DNA from: PKWO01 sp036384915
GTDB lineage: Bacteria > Pseudomonadota > Gammaproteobacteria > Burkholderiales > Burkholderiaceae_D
Assembly (NCBI GenBank): GCA_036384915.1
Contig: DASVLJ010000019.1
Coordinates: forward strand, 97,123 to 161,122
Length of the DNA stretch: 64,000 nucleotides
Direction: 5' to 3'
The position numbers and the translations under genes were made by a program. This document shows, piece after piece, positions 43,910 to 53,285 of this stretch. Numbering within the stretch: the first letter of the stretch is position 1; each line of letters opens with the position of its first letter. The notes beneath the pieces were generated by a model. It had not been told where the DNA came from, ran no database searches, and saw only the letters and a program-made list of their open reading frames with translations.

Positions 43910-45952
43910 ATGAAAAAGCGTCTTTCCGTACGTATCCGTAAGTTTTTTGACCGTTTCCGGGTACGCATCACCACAGGCATTGCCATTTCGCTTCTGTTGC
44001 ATGCCTTGCTGCTGGCTTTGCGGCTAGGTTTCCCCGGTTTGGGTATGCCGGGCTTGAATCTGCCGACCAACGACAAGCTGGCGCAATCGCTGGAAATCCA
44101 AGCCATCCTCGCGCCGCCGCCCGGTTCGGCCGCTCCGCTACCTCCACCGCCTGTGGCCAGTGCGCCGCCCCCCAAGCCGCAGGAGGCACAAACAGCCGAA
44201 AAACCGCCGACCGACCTGCCCAATGCACGCGTCAAGCGCAGCCCCACCAGGACCGCGCAAAGGGCGTCGCGCAATGCCACGGCGCTCGAATCCACCCCGG
44301 CTCTGGCGCGCCTGCGGCGCAAGCAGGGCTCACTGCCGCAAGAGGACCAGTCCGCACCGGCGCCGTCTTCGACGCAGCCGCACGTTGTCACTGCAACGGG
44401 GGAACATCCCGAAACGTTCAAGGTCCCGCCCCCGTCTACTGACGACTTCGTGCGCACCACGCCCAAGCTCGACGCGGCGCCAATGCCGCCGCAGCCGACA
44501 GTCACGCCGGCACCGCCCGCCATCGCTTTGCAAACGCCGAGGCAGGCGATAGAACAGGCGCAGGAACCGACACCGGCCCCGGAAAAGCCGACCGATACGC
44601 AAAGCTACGAAAAGCCGGAAGAAGCCAAGGCGAAGGAAATCGCGCCCCCTGACGAGCCCAAGGATGTAGCGATGGAGCCGGGCGAAAAGAAGGACGGCGA
44701 AGAAGTCAGCGAACAGGAAAAGGAACGCAAGAAGCTCGAACAGGAAGCGGCCCAACGCGCCGCCGACGAAGAAACGCGCAAACAGGAATTGCGCAAGGCC
44801 GAAGAACTGGCCAGGCAGGAGGCGGCAGATAAGCAAGCCGAACTCATCAAGCAGGCTGAAGCTGCCGCAGCCGCCAAGCGCGAAGCCGATTTGAAGAAAG
44901 AGCAGGAAGAAGCCCAGGAGGCGCAACGCCAGGCCAGGGAGGCGGAAACGCGCAAGGTGGCCCAGGCCGCCGAGGAAGCGGCGCGCCAGCAAGCCGAGGC
45001 TGCGGCAAAACAAGAGGCGGAAAAGCAGGCCCAGGAAAAGCAGGCGCAAATAGCGCGCGAGGAAAAAGCCCGCCAGCAAGCCGAAGAACAGCGCAAGGCG
45101 GCGGAGCTCGCGGACAAGCAGGCTGAAGAAGAGCAAAAGCAAAAGGCGCTGGCCGCCGAACAGCAACGGCAGGCCGAAGAGGCAGAGCGCGAAAAAGCGG
45201 CCGCCGCGGAGCGTCAGCGCCAGGAACAGATAGCGGCGGAAAGGCGCGCCCAAGAGCTGGCGGCAAAGCAAAAGGCGGAAGCCGATGCTGCGGCACAGCG
45301 TGAAAACGCGCGTATCGCTGCGGCAGCCGCAGCTGCAGCAGCAGCGCGCGATCGTGCGCAGAGCAGCAAGGGCAATGTCGCCGCTACGCCCGGCAATGCC
45401 GCAAATGGCAGCGGGAACGGGGCCGGCAATGGAAACAATCAGGGCAATGGCCGCAGCAACAGTGCCGGCAATCAACCGGGCAGCGCGCCGTCTGGCAGCC
45501 TGGCTTCGCGCGCATTGAACGATCTGGGCAAGCTCAATCTGACAGGCCAGCTTCCGCCCAGCGGCGAAACCGACCGGCCGGCGGACGACAACCGCCCGCG
45601 CTCGATTTTCGGCCTGTACGACCACGACGTGATGGCCGATGCCTACATTCGCGGCTGGCGCACCAAGATCGAAAGCAATGGTGACTTGAATTATTCGCAG
45701 CGGATCGCCGACCTCGCACGCGAACCTCCCGTCGTGACGGTCTCGATTCGCAGCGACGGCAGCGTCAAGGATATCGTCATCAACCGCTCCAGCGGGCGGC
45801 CCGAAATCGACGAAGCGATTTACCGTATCGTGCGCGTGCGTGCGCCCTACTCGGTATTTCCGCCGGCGCTGGCGCGCAAGTACGATTCGATCGAGATCCG
45901 GCGCGTGTGGAATTTCGGCGAGACCCTGCGCTTGCTTGAAGAGGTGCGTTAA
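43910..45952 (+). CDS. TonB-family protein with long charged coiled coil
   Basis: A 680-residue protein anchored by one N-terminal helix (about 20-40). A Pro-rich region (about 60-240) is followed by a Lys/Glu/Gln/Ala-rich coiled coil (about 250-480), a Gly/Asn-rich linker and a C-terminal TonB-like domain (about 585-680; DGSVKDIVINRSSGRPEIDEA and a final FGETLRLLEE). It resembles a TonB/TolA hybrid and is far longer than E. coli TonB (239). No exbB/exbD are adjacent. It would link inner-membrane energy to outer-membrane receptors or span the envelope structurally. Confidence 0.82.
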   Translation: MKKRLSVRIRKFFDRFRVRITTGIAISLLLHALLLALRLGFPGLGMPGLNLPTNDKLAQSLEIQAILAPPPGSAAPLPPPPVASAPPPKPQEAQTAEKPPTDLPNARVKRSPTRTAQRASRNATALESTPALARLRRKQGSLPQEDQSAPAPSSTQPHVVTATGEHPETFKVPPPSTDDFVRTTPKLDAAPMPPQPTVTPAPPAIALQTPRQAIEQAQEPTPAPEKPTDTQSYEKPEEAKAKEIAPPDEPKDVAMEPGEKKDGEEVSEQEKERKKLEQEAAQRAADEETRKQELRKAEELARQEAADKQAELIKQAEAAAAAKREADLKKEQEEAQEAQRQAREAETRKVAQAAEEAARQQAEAAAKQEAEKQAQEKQAQIAREEKARQQAEEQRKAAELADKQAEEEQKQKALAAEQQRQAEEAEREKAAAAERQRQEQIAAERRAQELAAKQKAEADAAAQRENARIAAAAAAAAAARDRAQSSKGNVAATPGNAANGSGNGAGNGNNQGNGRSNSAGNQPGSAPSGSLASRALNDLGKLNLTGQLPPSGETDRPADDNRPRSIFGLYDHDVMADAYIRGWRTKIESNGDLNYSQRIADLAREPPVVTVSIRSDGSVKDIVINRSSGRPEIDEAIYRIVRVRAPYSVFPPALARKYDSIEIRRVWNFGETLRLLEEVR

Positions 45953-47430
45953 GCGGGTCTTTTGCGCAAGCCGCGCTCCGCCAGTTCAAACAGCAGTTGC
46001 GTCAGCAGGGCCAGTATCGCAGCCGGAATGGCGCCGGCCAACAGCATATCGTTGTCGTTAAGGGCCAAGCCCGTGGCGATGCGTTCGCCATAGCCGCCGG
46101 CGCCGATGAAAGCGGCAATCGTGGCCGTACCCACGCTCATCACCGCCGCTGTTTTGATGCCGCTCACAATCACCGGCGCAGCCAGCGGCAGCACAACGAA
46201 GCGCATCGTGTCGGTCCGGCTCAAGGCGAGCGCCGCCGCCGCGAGTTTCAATTCGCGCGGCACCTGCTCGATTCCGATACAGGTATTGCGCACGATGGGC
46301 AACAAGGCGTAGAGAAACAAGGCGATCAGGGCGGGCGCGGTGCCGATCCGCCCCACAAGCGGAATCAGCATGGCGAGCAAGGCCAGCGAAGGAATGGTTT
46401 GCAGCACGCCGACCAACGCCATCACCGGCTGATTGAGCCGGGGCTTGGCCGCAGCCAGCACCCCCAGCGGTATGCCGCATGCGCACGCCGCCAGCACCGA
46501 GAGGAGCACCAAAAGCACATGTTGCCGCGTCAGGCGCCACAGGCTGGCGTCGAACAGCTTGGCCCACAAGCCCGATGCTGCCGCTTGCGCCGCGGCCGGA
46601 TGAAGCCAGCCGCGTGCGATCGCGTCGAAGGACTGGTGTTCCAATTCGGCGGCAGCATTCAATGCCACCATGTCATGCGCGCCTATGCGCCCGCGCAAAT
46701 GCTTCAACGCCTGCCAGGCTTGCGGAAAGCGCAGCGGCACGTCGAGCCGGTACAGCAGCACGGCATCGTAGCGCGGGAAGTAGCCCGCATCATCTGGCAA
46801 GACGAACAAGCCGTAGCGCTGGATTTGCGCATCGGTCGAATAGATGTCGATCACGTCGACCTGCGACTGTGCCAGCGCCTGGTAGGCGACACCATGATCG
46901 AGGCCGGTCGGCTGCTGCGGCAAACGGTAGCGCGCGGCGAGTCCCGGCCAGCCGTCGGCGCGTCCGAGGAATTCGTGCGACAGGCCGAGACGCAAATCGG
47001 GATGCGCAGCAAGGTCGGAAAGCTTGTTCAAGCCCAGGCGCCGATGGTCCGCGCCGCGCATGGCGAGGGCATAGCCGTCGTTGAACCCCAGGGGCACGGC
47101 GACACCCAGGCCCATAGGTGCCAGTTCGCGGTTCATTTCCTCGAACGTGATCGCCTCCTTGCGGTGCAGCAGCTCAAGCGCGATCGTGCCGCTGTATTCC
47201 GGGTAGAGGTCGATGCTGCCCGACTTGAGCGCTTCAAACACGATGGCGGTGTTGCCCAGGCCGGCCTTGCGCTCCACCCCGGCATAGGGCTCGGCGCTTT
47301 GCACCAGGATCTCGCACAGGATATAAGACTCGGTGAAACGTTTACTGCCTATCTTCAGGGTATCGGCGCGGGCAATGGAGCAAACAAGGGATGCAAGGCA
47401 AACGGACAGCAGAAAGACCAGGCGCCGCAT
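45949..47430 (-). CDS. Osmoprotectant-type ABC transporter, binding domain fused to permease
   Basis: A 493-residue fusion: signal-like N-terminus (about 1-22), an OpuAC/ProX-type binding domain (about 23-280, starting LKIGSKRFTESYILCEIL), then a BPD permease domain (about 290-490) with the EAA-like loop CIGIEQVPRELKLAAAAL. Related proteins carry glycine betaine, choline or ergothioneine. Here the binding domain precedes the permease; several known fusions have the reverse order. It starts three bases after the HD-GYP gene and has no ATPase gene nearby. Confidence 0.82.
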   Translation of the reverse strand: MRRLVFLLSVCLASLVCSIARADTLKIGSKRFTESYILCEILVQSAEPYAGVERKAGLGNTAIVFEALKSGSIDLYPEYSGTIALELLHRKEAITFEEMNRELAPMGLGVAVPLGFNDGYALAMRGADHRRLGLNKLSDLAAHPDLRLGLSHEFLGRADGWPGLAARYRLPQQPTGLDHGVAYQALAQSQVDVIDIYSTDAQIQRYGLFVLPDDAGYFPRYDAVLLYRLDVPLRFPQAWQALKHLRGRIGAHDMVALNAAAELEHQSFDAIARGWLHPAAAQAAASGLWAKLFDASLWRLTRQHVLLVLLSVLAACACGIPLGVLAAAKPRLNQPVMALVGVLQTIPSLALLAMLIPLVGRIGTAPALIALFLYALLPIVRNTCIGIEQVPRELKLAAAALALSRTDTMRFVVLPLAAPVIVSGIKTAAVMSVGTATIAAFIGAGGYGERIATGLALNDNDMLLAGAIPAAILALLTQLLFELAERGLRKRPA

Positions 47431-47433
47431 GAG

Positions 47434-48696
47434 TCAGCGCGAAGGCCGCTGCTTGGGCGGCTCCAAGAAGTAGGTCACGTGGGTGCGCGGGCTCAAGTAT
47501 TCATAGACTTCGATGCCGATCTCGCCCGGGCGCAAGCTGTCCTTCACGCTCAAGTCCGGCTCCTTCTGCAGATCGAGCACGGTGGCTTCGTGCTTCGGCA
47601 CAGAGGGATCGAAGATCAATATCCTGGGCCGCAACGGCATGCCGAAGTTGGCCGCCACCACCAGGCCTATGCTTTCGTCAGTCAGGCGCACCACCGTACC
47701 GGGCGGATAGACCCCCATGCAGCGCACGAAGGTGCTCAGGTAATGCAGATCGAAGCGATGCCGCTCGTGGGCATACATATGCGACAGCGCTTCATAGGGC
47801 GTCAATGCCTGGGCCGGGTTAGCCGGATTGCAATGGTTATCATAGGCATTGACGATGGCGGCGATGCGCGCCAAGGGAGAAATCTCGTCGCCGATCAAAT
47901 GCTTCGGGTAACCCGTTCCGTCCTGGCATTCGTGGTGCTGCATGATCACCTCCAAGGCCTGGCGCGTCAGGTTCATCTTGGTGCCGAGCGCGAGGCCATA
48001 GGCGCAATGCTGCTGAATCACGTTGATTTCGGCGCGCGTCGGATTCTCCGTGCGTAATACCCGTGTGGGAATCTGGGTCTTGCCCACATCATGAAACAGG
48101 CAGCCGATACCGAGCTGCTCGATATCCGGAATCGGCAAACCCAGCTCCTTCGCCAGGATCATGGCCAGCACAGAAACATTGAGGGCATGGAAGTACAGCT
48201 CTTCGCCACCGGACATGTCGTTCATCAAATGAATCGCCACGTCGCGGTCTTGCAGGATGGTTTGCACCATACCCTGCACCAGTTCGGTCGCATCTTCGCG
48301 CGCCTTTTGCGGCCGTGCATGGATATTGGCATTGATATCGCGCAGCGTACCTGCGGCTTCGGCAAACTTGCGCCCGCAGGCATCGAGCGCGGCACGTTGT
48401 TGATCGACGAATTCCTGGCGCTCGGGAATGACCGGGCGTAGCGGCTCGCGACGTGCGGGCATGGCCTGCGCCGGCGCGGCGGCAACCGGTTCGGCATAGG
48501 GTGCGGGCACGAAAGTGCTGCGCTCCGGGCTGATGCGTATCCTACTCAGCCCCAGCGCCTTGATCTGCGCGATCTGGTTGGCGTTCCTGATCTTGAAACT
48601 ATTGAGCGAAAAACCGTGTTCCACCCAACGCATATCGAGGTGGACATAGACACCTGGAGCAAGATCGTCAACGGATACGTAGTAGGCGTCGGACAT
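47434..48696 (-). CDS. HD-GYP c-di-GMP phosphodiesterase with DUF3391 domain
   Basis: A 420-residue soluble protein. Residues about 1-120 are DUF3391; the HD-GYP domain follows, with CLFHDVGKTQIP (HD at 202-203) and HHECQDGTGYPKHL (about 260-273), so both the metal site and the GYP signature are intact. It should hydrolyse c-di-GMP to GMP. Followed after three bases by the ABC fusion gene, which suggests co-transcription. Confidence 0.92.
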   Translation of the reverse strand: MSDAYYVSVDDLAPGVYVHLDMRWVEHGFSLNSFKIRNANQIAQIKALGLSRIRISPERSTFVPAPYAEPVAAAPAQAMPARREPLRPVIPERQEFVDQQRAALDACGRKFAEAAGTLRDINANIHARPQKAREDATELVQGMVQTILQDRDVAIHLMNDMSGGEELYFHALNVSVLAMILAKELGLPIPDIEQLGIGCLFHDVGKTQIPTRVLRTENPTRAEINVIQQHCAYGLALGTKMNLTRQALEVIMQHHECQDGTGYPKHLIGDEISPLARIAAIVNAYDNHCNPANPAQALTPYEALSHMYAHERHRFDLHYLSTFVRCMGVYPPGTVVRLTDESIGLVVAANFGMPLRPRILIFDPSVPKHEATVLDLQKEPDLSVKDSLRPGEIGIEVYEYLSPRTHVTYFLEPPKQRPSR

Positions 48697-48766
48697 GTTT
48701 GCTCGGGCTGTTTTCAGTGTGTTGTATTGTTGACATTATACGTTTGAACGCGATGTATATGAGGAC

Positions 48767-49732
48767 TCAGGCCTGGCGATAAATTGCGGTCACGGCTTCA
48801 CCACCCTCGCGGATGCAGCCACGATACATGCCTTCGGTATTGAAGGCGAATTCGATATTGCCCGCGGCATCGATGGCGATCACACCGCCCTGCCCGCCCT
48901 TGGCTGTCAAGACCTCGTCTATCGCCTGGTTCACTGCTTCGGACAAGGGGCTGGCGCGGTATTTCACGCGCGCTGCGATGTCGTATGCCAGCAAGCCACG
49001 CATGAAAAATTCGCCGACGCCCGTCCCGGAGACGGCAACGCGGCTGTCGGCATAGGTCCCGGCGCCGACGATGGGCGAGTCGCCGACGCGGCCATAGAAT
49101 TTGTTGGTCAAGCCGCCCGTTGACGTGCCCGCGGCCAAGCGGCCCGCGCGGTCACGCGCCACGGCGCCCACCGTACCGAACTTGTTGTCGGTCTTCCAGG
49201 GCTCGAAGCCCATGGCTGCTCCGACGCCGTCATGGTCGAGCATGATCGCCGCTTCCGCCTTTGCTTTCTGCAATTGCTCCCAACGATGTTGCGTATGAAA
49301 ATATTCCGGCGCCACCATCTCGATACCGTGTTCGGCGGCAAAACGCTCGGCCCCGGCGCCGATCAAGAGCACGTGGCGCGTGCGCTCCATCGCAGCGCGC
49401 GCTGCAAGCACCGGATTCCTGATCCGTCCCACGCCTGCCACGGCGCCGGCGTTCCCGCTCAAGCCGTCCATCACGGCGGCGTCGAGCTCTATGTTGCCTT
49501 CGTGGGTAAATACGGCCCCTCGGCCGGCATTGAACAGGGGATCGTCCTCGAGCACACGCACGGCGGCGCATACGGCATCGAGGGCATTGCCGTCGCTCTG
49601 CAGAATGTCTTGCCCCGCGCGCAGGGCGTGCGCCAGTCCGTTGCGGTAGGCGGCTTCGGTCCCCGGTGTCTGGTCTGCCGCACGTATGGTGCCGGCGCCA
49701 CCATGGATGGCAAGGGAAAATAAGCTGGTCAT
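48767..49732 (-). CDS. iaaA: Isoaspartyl peptidase / L-asparaginase (Ntn hydrolase)
   Basis: A 321-residue N-terminal-nucleophile hydrolase. N-terminal LAIHGGAGTI is the family start; self-cleavage would occur before the Thr of GTVGAVARD (about residue 185), exposing the nucleophile, and GTSTGGLTNKFYGRVGDSPI is the substrate-binding part. It removes isoaspartyl residues from damaged peptides and hydrolyses asparagine. The ATG of MTSLFSL is chosen; an upstream ATG lies in the region of the divergent promoter. Confidence 0.92.
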   Translation of the reverse strand: MTSLFSLAIHGGAGTIRAADQTPGTEAAYRNGLAHALRAGQDILQSDGNALDAVCAAVRVLEDDPLFNAGRGAVFTHEGNIELDAAVMDGLSGNAGAVAGVGRIRNPVLAARAAMERTRHVLLIGAGAERFAAEHGIEMVAPEYFHTQHRWEQLQKAKAEAAIMLDHDGVGAAMGFEPWKTDNKFGTVGAVARDRAGRLAAGTSTGGLTNKFYGRVGDSPIVGAGTYADSRVAVSGTGVGEFFMRGLLAYDIAARVKYRASPLSEAVNQAIDEVLTAKGGQGGVIAIDAAGNIEFAFNTEGMYRGCIREGGEAVTAIYRQA

Positions 49733-49754
49733 GATCGAGATCAAAAACGAAAAC

Positions 49755-49786
49755 TTGACTCTGGGGTATGGTACAGGGTCTATAGT
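49755..49786 (+). promoter_or_regulatory. MerR-type metal-responsive promoter of the P-type ATPase gene
   Basis: A -35 TTGACT (49755-49760) and a -10 TATAGT (49781-49786) are 20 bases apart, longer than usual, as in promoters activated by MerR-family regulators. Between them lies a dyad, GACTCTG (49757-49763) with CAGGGTC (49774-49780), pairing at six of seven positions. The regulator is encoded just after the ATPase. Confidence 0.7.
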
Positions 49787-49814
49787 CCAATCGTACCCAT
49801 TTCCGCGAGCCGAC

Positions 49815-52163
49815 ATGAACCACACGCAACACTCCGAGGCAGGCACGCACTCGTGCTGCGCCCACAATACCTTACCCGAAAAACCCTACCGCGACCCCGT
49901 ATGCGGCATGCAAGTCGCCGGCAGCCCCGAGCGCTCCTGCGAGTACGCAGGCACCACCTATTACTTTTGCTGCCTGCGCTGCCGCGATCGCTTCACCGCC
50001 GATCCACAATCTTTTCTCCATCCTGCCAAGGCGCCTGCCTCCCCGTCGGCAACCGGCGAATATACCTGCCCCATGCACCCGGAAGTCGTGCAACAGGGCC
50101 CTGGCACCTGCCCCAAATGCGGCATGGCGCTCGAACCCAAGGACGCGGCCGTGCAGGCGGACGACGGCGAATTGCGCGATATGACGCGGCGCTTCCGCAT
50201 CGGCCTGGCGCTCACCGTACCCCTGCTGCTGCTCGCCATGGGCGACATCCTCCCCGGCGTCGATTTGCCACAGCGCTTGGGCATGACATGGTTGGCCACC
50301 TTGCAAGCTCTGCTCGCCACGCCTGTCGTGCTTTGGGCCGGCTTGCCTTTCCTGCAACGCGCAGTGGCTTCATTCAAGAGTGGCCACTTGAATATGTTCA
50401 GTCTGATCGGTCTGGGCACCATGGCGGCCTGGCTGTTCAGCCTTATTGCCTGGCTCGCCCCCGATCTGCTGCCCGCCGCATTCAAGGCACATGGCATGGC
50501 CCCGCTGTATTTTGAAGCCTCTGCCGTCATCGTCACCCTGGTCTTGCTCGGTCAAGTGCTCGAATTGAAGGCGCGCTCACGCACGGGCTCGGCCATTACT
50601 GCCCTGATGCAACTGGCGCCGCAAACTGCCTGGCGCGTCGCGCAGGACGGCAGCGAGCATGAAGTGGCACTGGACCAGATCCAGCCGGGAGAACTCCTGC
50701 GCGTGAAACCGGGCGGGCGGATCCCGGTGGACGGCACGGTGCTGGAAGGCGATTCGCAAATCGACGAAGCCATGCTGACCGGCGAATCAATACCCGTGCC
50801 CAAGGAGGTGGGCATGACCGTGTCGGCCGGAACATTGAATCAGGATGGCACGCTCCTGCTGCGTGCGGACAAGGTTGGGCGCGACACGGCACTGGCGCAG
50901 ATCGTCGCCATGGTCAATGAAGCGGCACGCTCGCGCGCCCCGATCCAGCAGCTTGCCGACACGGTGGCGGCGTGGTTCGTGCCGGCCGTGATCCTGAGCG
51001 CGGTCGCCAGCTTCCTGGCCTGGGCCTTGCTCGGCCCGGCACCGGCGATGGCCAACGGGATGGTAGCGGCAGTTTCGGTATTGATCATTGCCTGCCCCTG
51101 CGCGCTCGGCCTGGCCACGCCGGTGGCGGTCATGCTGGGTGTGGGGCGCGGCGCGCATTCCGGCATATTGATCAAGGACGCGGCGGCCCTGCAGGCGTTC
51201 GAGACGGTCGATATGCTGGCCATCGACAAGACCGGGACGCTGACCACGGGCCAGGCGGAGGTAGTCGAAGACTTCTGCATCGCAGCATCGGACCGGACTT
51301 ACGTCATGGCTTGCCTAGCCGCGCTCGAATCGGGCAGCGAGCACGGCCTCGCACGCGCCCTGTTGCGCCACGCCCGCGCGGCAACGGACGTGACGCTAAA
51401 GGCGGAAAACTTCACCGCGCTGCGCGGTCTGGGTGTCGGCGCGAGCATAGACGGTAAAGCCTGCCTGCTCGGCAGTGCGCGCTTGATGCTAGAACAACAC
51501 GTCGACCTGGCGCCGTTTTCCGCTTTCATCGAAGCCAATGCCGACCGCAGCCTGGTGTTCCTCGCCATCGCGGGACAGGCAGTTTGCGCACTGGCACTGG
51601 CGGATCGCTTGAAGCCCGAGGCGGCGCAAGCTGTGCGCGAGCTGCAGGCGACGGGCTTGCGCGTCGTCGTACTGTCGGGCGACCGCGAAGGCGCAGTGCG
51701 GGCGGCGGCGCGGGAAGCCGGCATCGACGAATGCCATGCCGAGTTGCTGCCGCAGGACAAACGTGCACTGATCGCGCAATGGAAGGCGCGGGGCTTGCGC
51801 GTCGCCATGGCGGGCGACGGCATCAACGATGCGCCGGCCCTGGCCGAGTCGCAGGTCGGCATTGCCATGGGTAGCGGCACCGATATCGCTATCGAAAGTG
51901 CCGACATCGTCCTGCCGCATGGCGATTTGCGCGCCCTGGGCCGGGCAAGACATCTTGCCCGAGCCACCATGCGCAACATACGGCAAAACCTGTTTTTCGC
52001 CTTCGTCTACAATTTCCTCGGCGTACCGCTGGCGGCCGGCGTGTTCTTCCCCTGGTTCGGCTGGCTCTTGAGCCCGATGATCGCGAGCGCGGCGATGAGC
52101 CTGAGTTCGGTCACCGTGATCGCCAATGCCTTGCGGCTGCGGCACGTGCGTCTGGAGCGGTGA
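49815..52163 (+). CDS. Copper/silver-type heavy-metal P-type ATPase
   Basis: A 782-residue P1B ATPase. The N-terminus has a His/Cys-rich segment, a YHS-like domain (DPVCGMQV, about 27-34; CCLRCRDRF) and a heavy-metal-binding domain (YTCPMHPEV, CPKCGMALEP, about 83-107) rather than the usual GMxCxxC domain. Later come TGES (about 321), the CPC membrane motif (IACPCALGLATPVA, about 425), the phosphorylation motif DKTGTLT (about 470) and GDGINDAPAL. CPC with this N-terminus fits Cu(I)/Ag(I) efflux (CopA/SilP type). The start is the ATG of MNHTQHSEAG. MerR-type promoter upstream; regulator next. Confidence 0.93.
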   Translation: MNHTQHSEAGTHSCCAHNTLPEKPYRDPVCGMQVAGSPERSCEYAGTTYYFCCLRCRDRFTADPQSFLHPAKAPASPSATGEYTCPMHPEVVQQGPGTCPKCGMALEPKDAAVQADDGELRDMTRRFRIGLALTVPLLLLAMGDILPGVDLPQRLGMTWLATLQALLATPVVLWAGLPFLQRAVASFKSGHLNMFSLIGLGTMAAWLFSLIAWLAPDLLPAAFKAHGMAPLYFEASAVIVTLVLLGQVLELKARSRTGSAITALMQLAPQTAWRVAQDGSEHEVALDQIQPGELLRVKPGGRIPVDGTVLEGDSQIDEAMLTGESIPVPKEVGMTVSAGTLNQDGTLLLRADKVGRDTALAQIVAMVNEAARSRAPIQQLADTVAAWFVPAVILSAVASFLAWALLGPAPAMANGMVAAVSVLIIACPCALGLATPVAVMLGVGRGAHSGILIKDAAALQAFETVDMLAIDKTGTLTTGQAEVVEDFCIAASDRTYVMACLAALESGSEHGLARALLRHARAATDVTLKAENFTALRGLGVGASIDGKACLLGSARLMLEQHVDLAPFSAFIEANADRSLVFLAIAGQAVCALALADRLKPEAAQAVRELQATGLRVVVLSGDREGAVRAAAREAGIDECHAELLPQDKRALIAQWKARGLRVAMAGDGINDAPALAESQVGIAMGSGTDIAIESADIVLPHGDLRALGRARHLARATMRNIRQNLFFAFVYNFLGVPLAAGVFFPWFGWLLSPMIASAAMSLSSVTVIANALRLRHVRLER

Positions 52164-52164
52164 T

Positions 52165-52575
52165 ATGGAAAGGGGCTTGACCATAGGCCGATTGGCCAAA
52201 GCCGCCGGGGTCGGCATCGAGACCGTGCGCTACTACCAAAGATTGGGTTTGCTGCCGGCCGGCGCGCCTTTGCAGCAAGGCCAGGCTTTCCGCCATTATC
52301 CGGTCGATGCCGTCGAGCGGATACGTTTCGTCAAGCGTGCCCAGGGGCTGGGCTTTTCGCTCGACGAAATCAACCAGCTGCTGCAATTGAACGACGGCGC
52401 AGACCGCACCAGGGTGCGGGAGCTGGCGCGATCCCGTCTCGACAACGTACGGGAGAAAATTCTCGACTTGCAACGCATGGAGGCCGCGCTTGCGCACTTG
52501 CTGCATGCATGCGAACACAGCGGCTCGGCACAAGCCTGTCCCATCATTGAGGCGTTCAAAGGTCCGGATTCCTAG
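52165..52575 (+). CDS. MerR-family metal regulator
   Basis: A 136-residue MerR regulator. The winged helix is at residues about 4-70 (IGRLAKAAGVGIETVRYYQR), followed by the dimerisation helix. The metal loop has two cysteines, HACEHSGSAQACPII, in a Cys-x8-Cys spacing like MerR. The Cys that MerR and ZntR supply near residue 80 is replaced: the segment LNDGADRTRV has Thr or Arg there. CueR has Ser at this point, which favours a monovalent metal. It starts one base after the ATPase stop and likely controls the promoter at 49755. Confidence 0.88.
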   Translation: MERGLTIGRLAKAAGVGIETVRYYQRLGLLPAGAPLQQGQAFRHYPVDAVERIRFVKRAQGLGFSLDEINQLLQLNDGADRTRVRELARSRLDNVREKILDLQRMEAALAHLLHACEHSGSAQACPIIEAFKGPDS

Positions 52576-53285
52576 GACAGATGCAGGCAATGCCCGATCA
52601 GCGCCAGGGCGTCATCGAATTCCTTCGGCCGCTCGATAAGGGGCGCAAACAAGTGGCGATGCCCGGTTTCGGGCACCACCAGCAGCTGGCGCCATTGCGC
52701 GTTGACGCTTGACGCGACCAGGCGCTCCGGTATTTCGCGCGGAATCACGGCGTCGTTGCCTGCGGCGATCACGAGCAGGCGGCCGCGATAGCGGCTTAAT
52801 ATTTCCCAGGCATCGCTCTCTTCCCAGCTGCGCTCGCGCCGTATCGTGCTTGAAAACTGCGGCCCGAACGGCAAGCCATACGCCGAAGGCGTGTAGACAC
52901 CCGGCACGATCAGGATCAGCGATCCCACTTCGTGCGTCTGCGTCAACCTGATCGCATTGTAGGCACCCATGCTGAAACCGACCAGCGAGAGCGGCGCATC
53001 CAAGCCACGATGTGCGATTACGGCTTCGGCTTGGCGCGTACGCGATAGGAGCGACGATTCCGACATCTCGCCGCCCGTCTCGCCGTGTCCTATGCAATCG
53101 AAGCAAGTCATGCCGACGCCGAGCGCTTCGAGCGCATGGCGCAGGATGGAGAATTTATTGCGTGCGCTAGCGCCGGCGCCATGCAGCAGCAACACATTGC
53201 CGCATTCGCCGGGCGTAGCATCACCGCGCAGGCTGGTGCCGGCGAAATCGACGGAAAACGGTTTGGGGGCCGGGAAGTCAGGCAA
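52572..53285 (-). CDS. Alpha/beta hydrolase
   Basis: A 237-residue soluble hydrolase: oxyanion loop LLHGAGASARNKF, nucleophile elbow VGFSMGAYNAI, an Asp in VIAAGNDAVIP and a His in PETGHRHLF. The set is complete. There is no signal peptide. The start lies within the end of the NnrU gene (eight-base overlap), so it is coupled to it. The stop overlaps the convergent merR gene. Substrate unknown. Confidence 0.85.
   Translation of the reverse strand: MPDFPAPKPFSVDFAGTSLRGDATPGECGNVLLLHGAGASARNKFSILRHALEALGVGMTCFDCIGHGETGGEMSESSLLSRTRQAEAVIAHRGLDAPLSLVGFSMGAYNAIRLTQTHEVGSLILIVPGVYTPSAYGLPFGPQFSSTIRRERSWEESDAWEILSRYRGRLLVIAAGNDAVIPREIPERLVASSVNAQWRQLLVVPETGHRHLFAPLIERPKEFDDALALIGHCLHLS

Noticed and set aside
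45997..48057. A 686-codon open frame on the plus strand opposite the ABC fusion and HD-GYP genes
   Set aside because: Its translation is rich in Arg, His and Gln with no motif, and it lies exactly opposite two genes with full catalytic or transport motifs. High GC produces such antisense frames.
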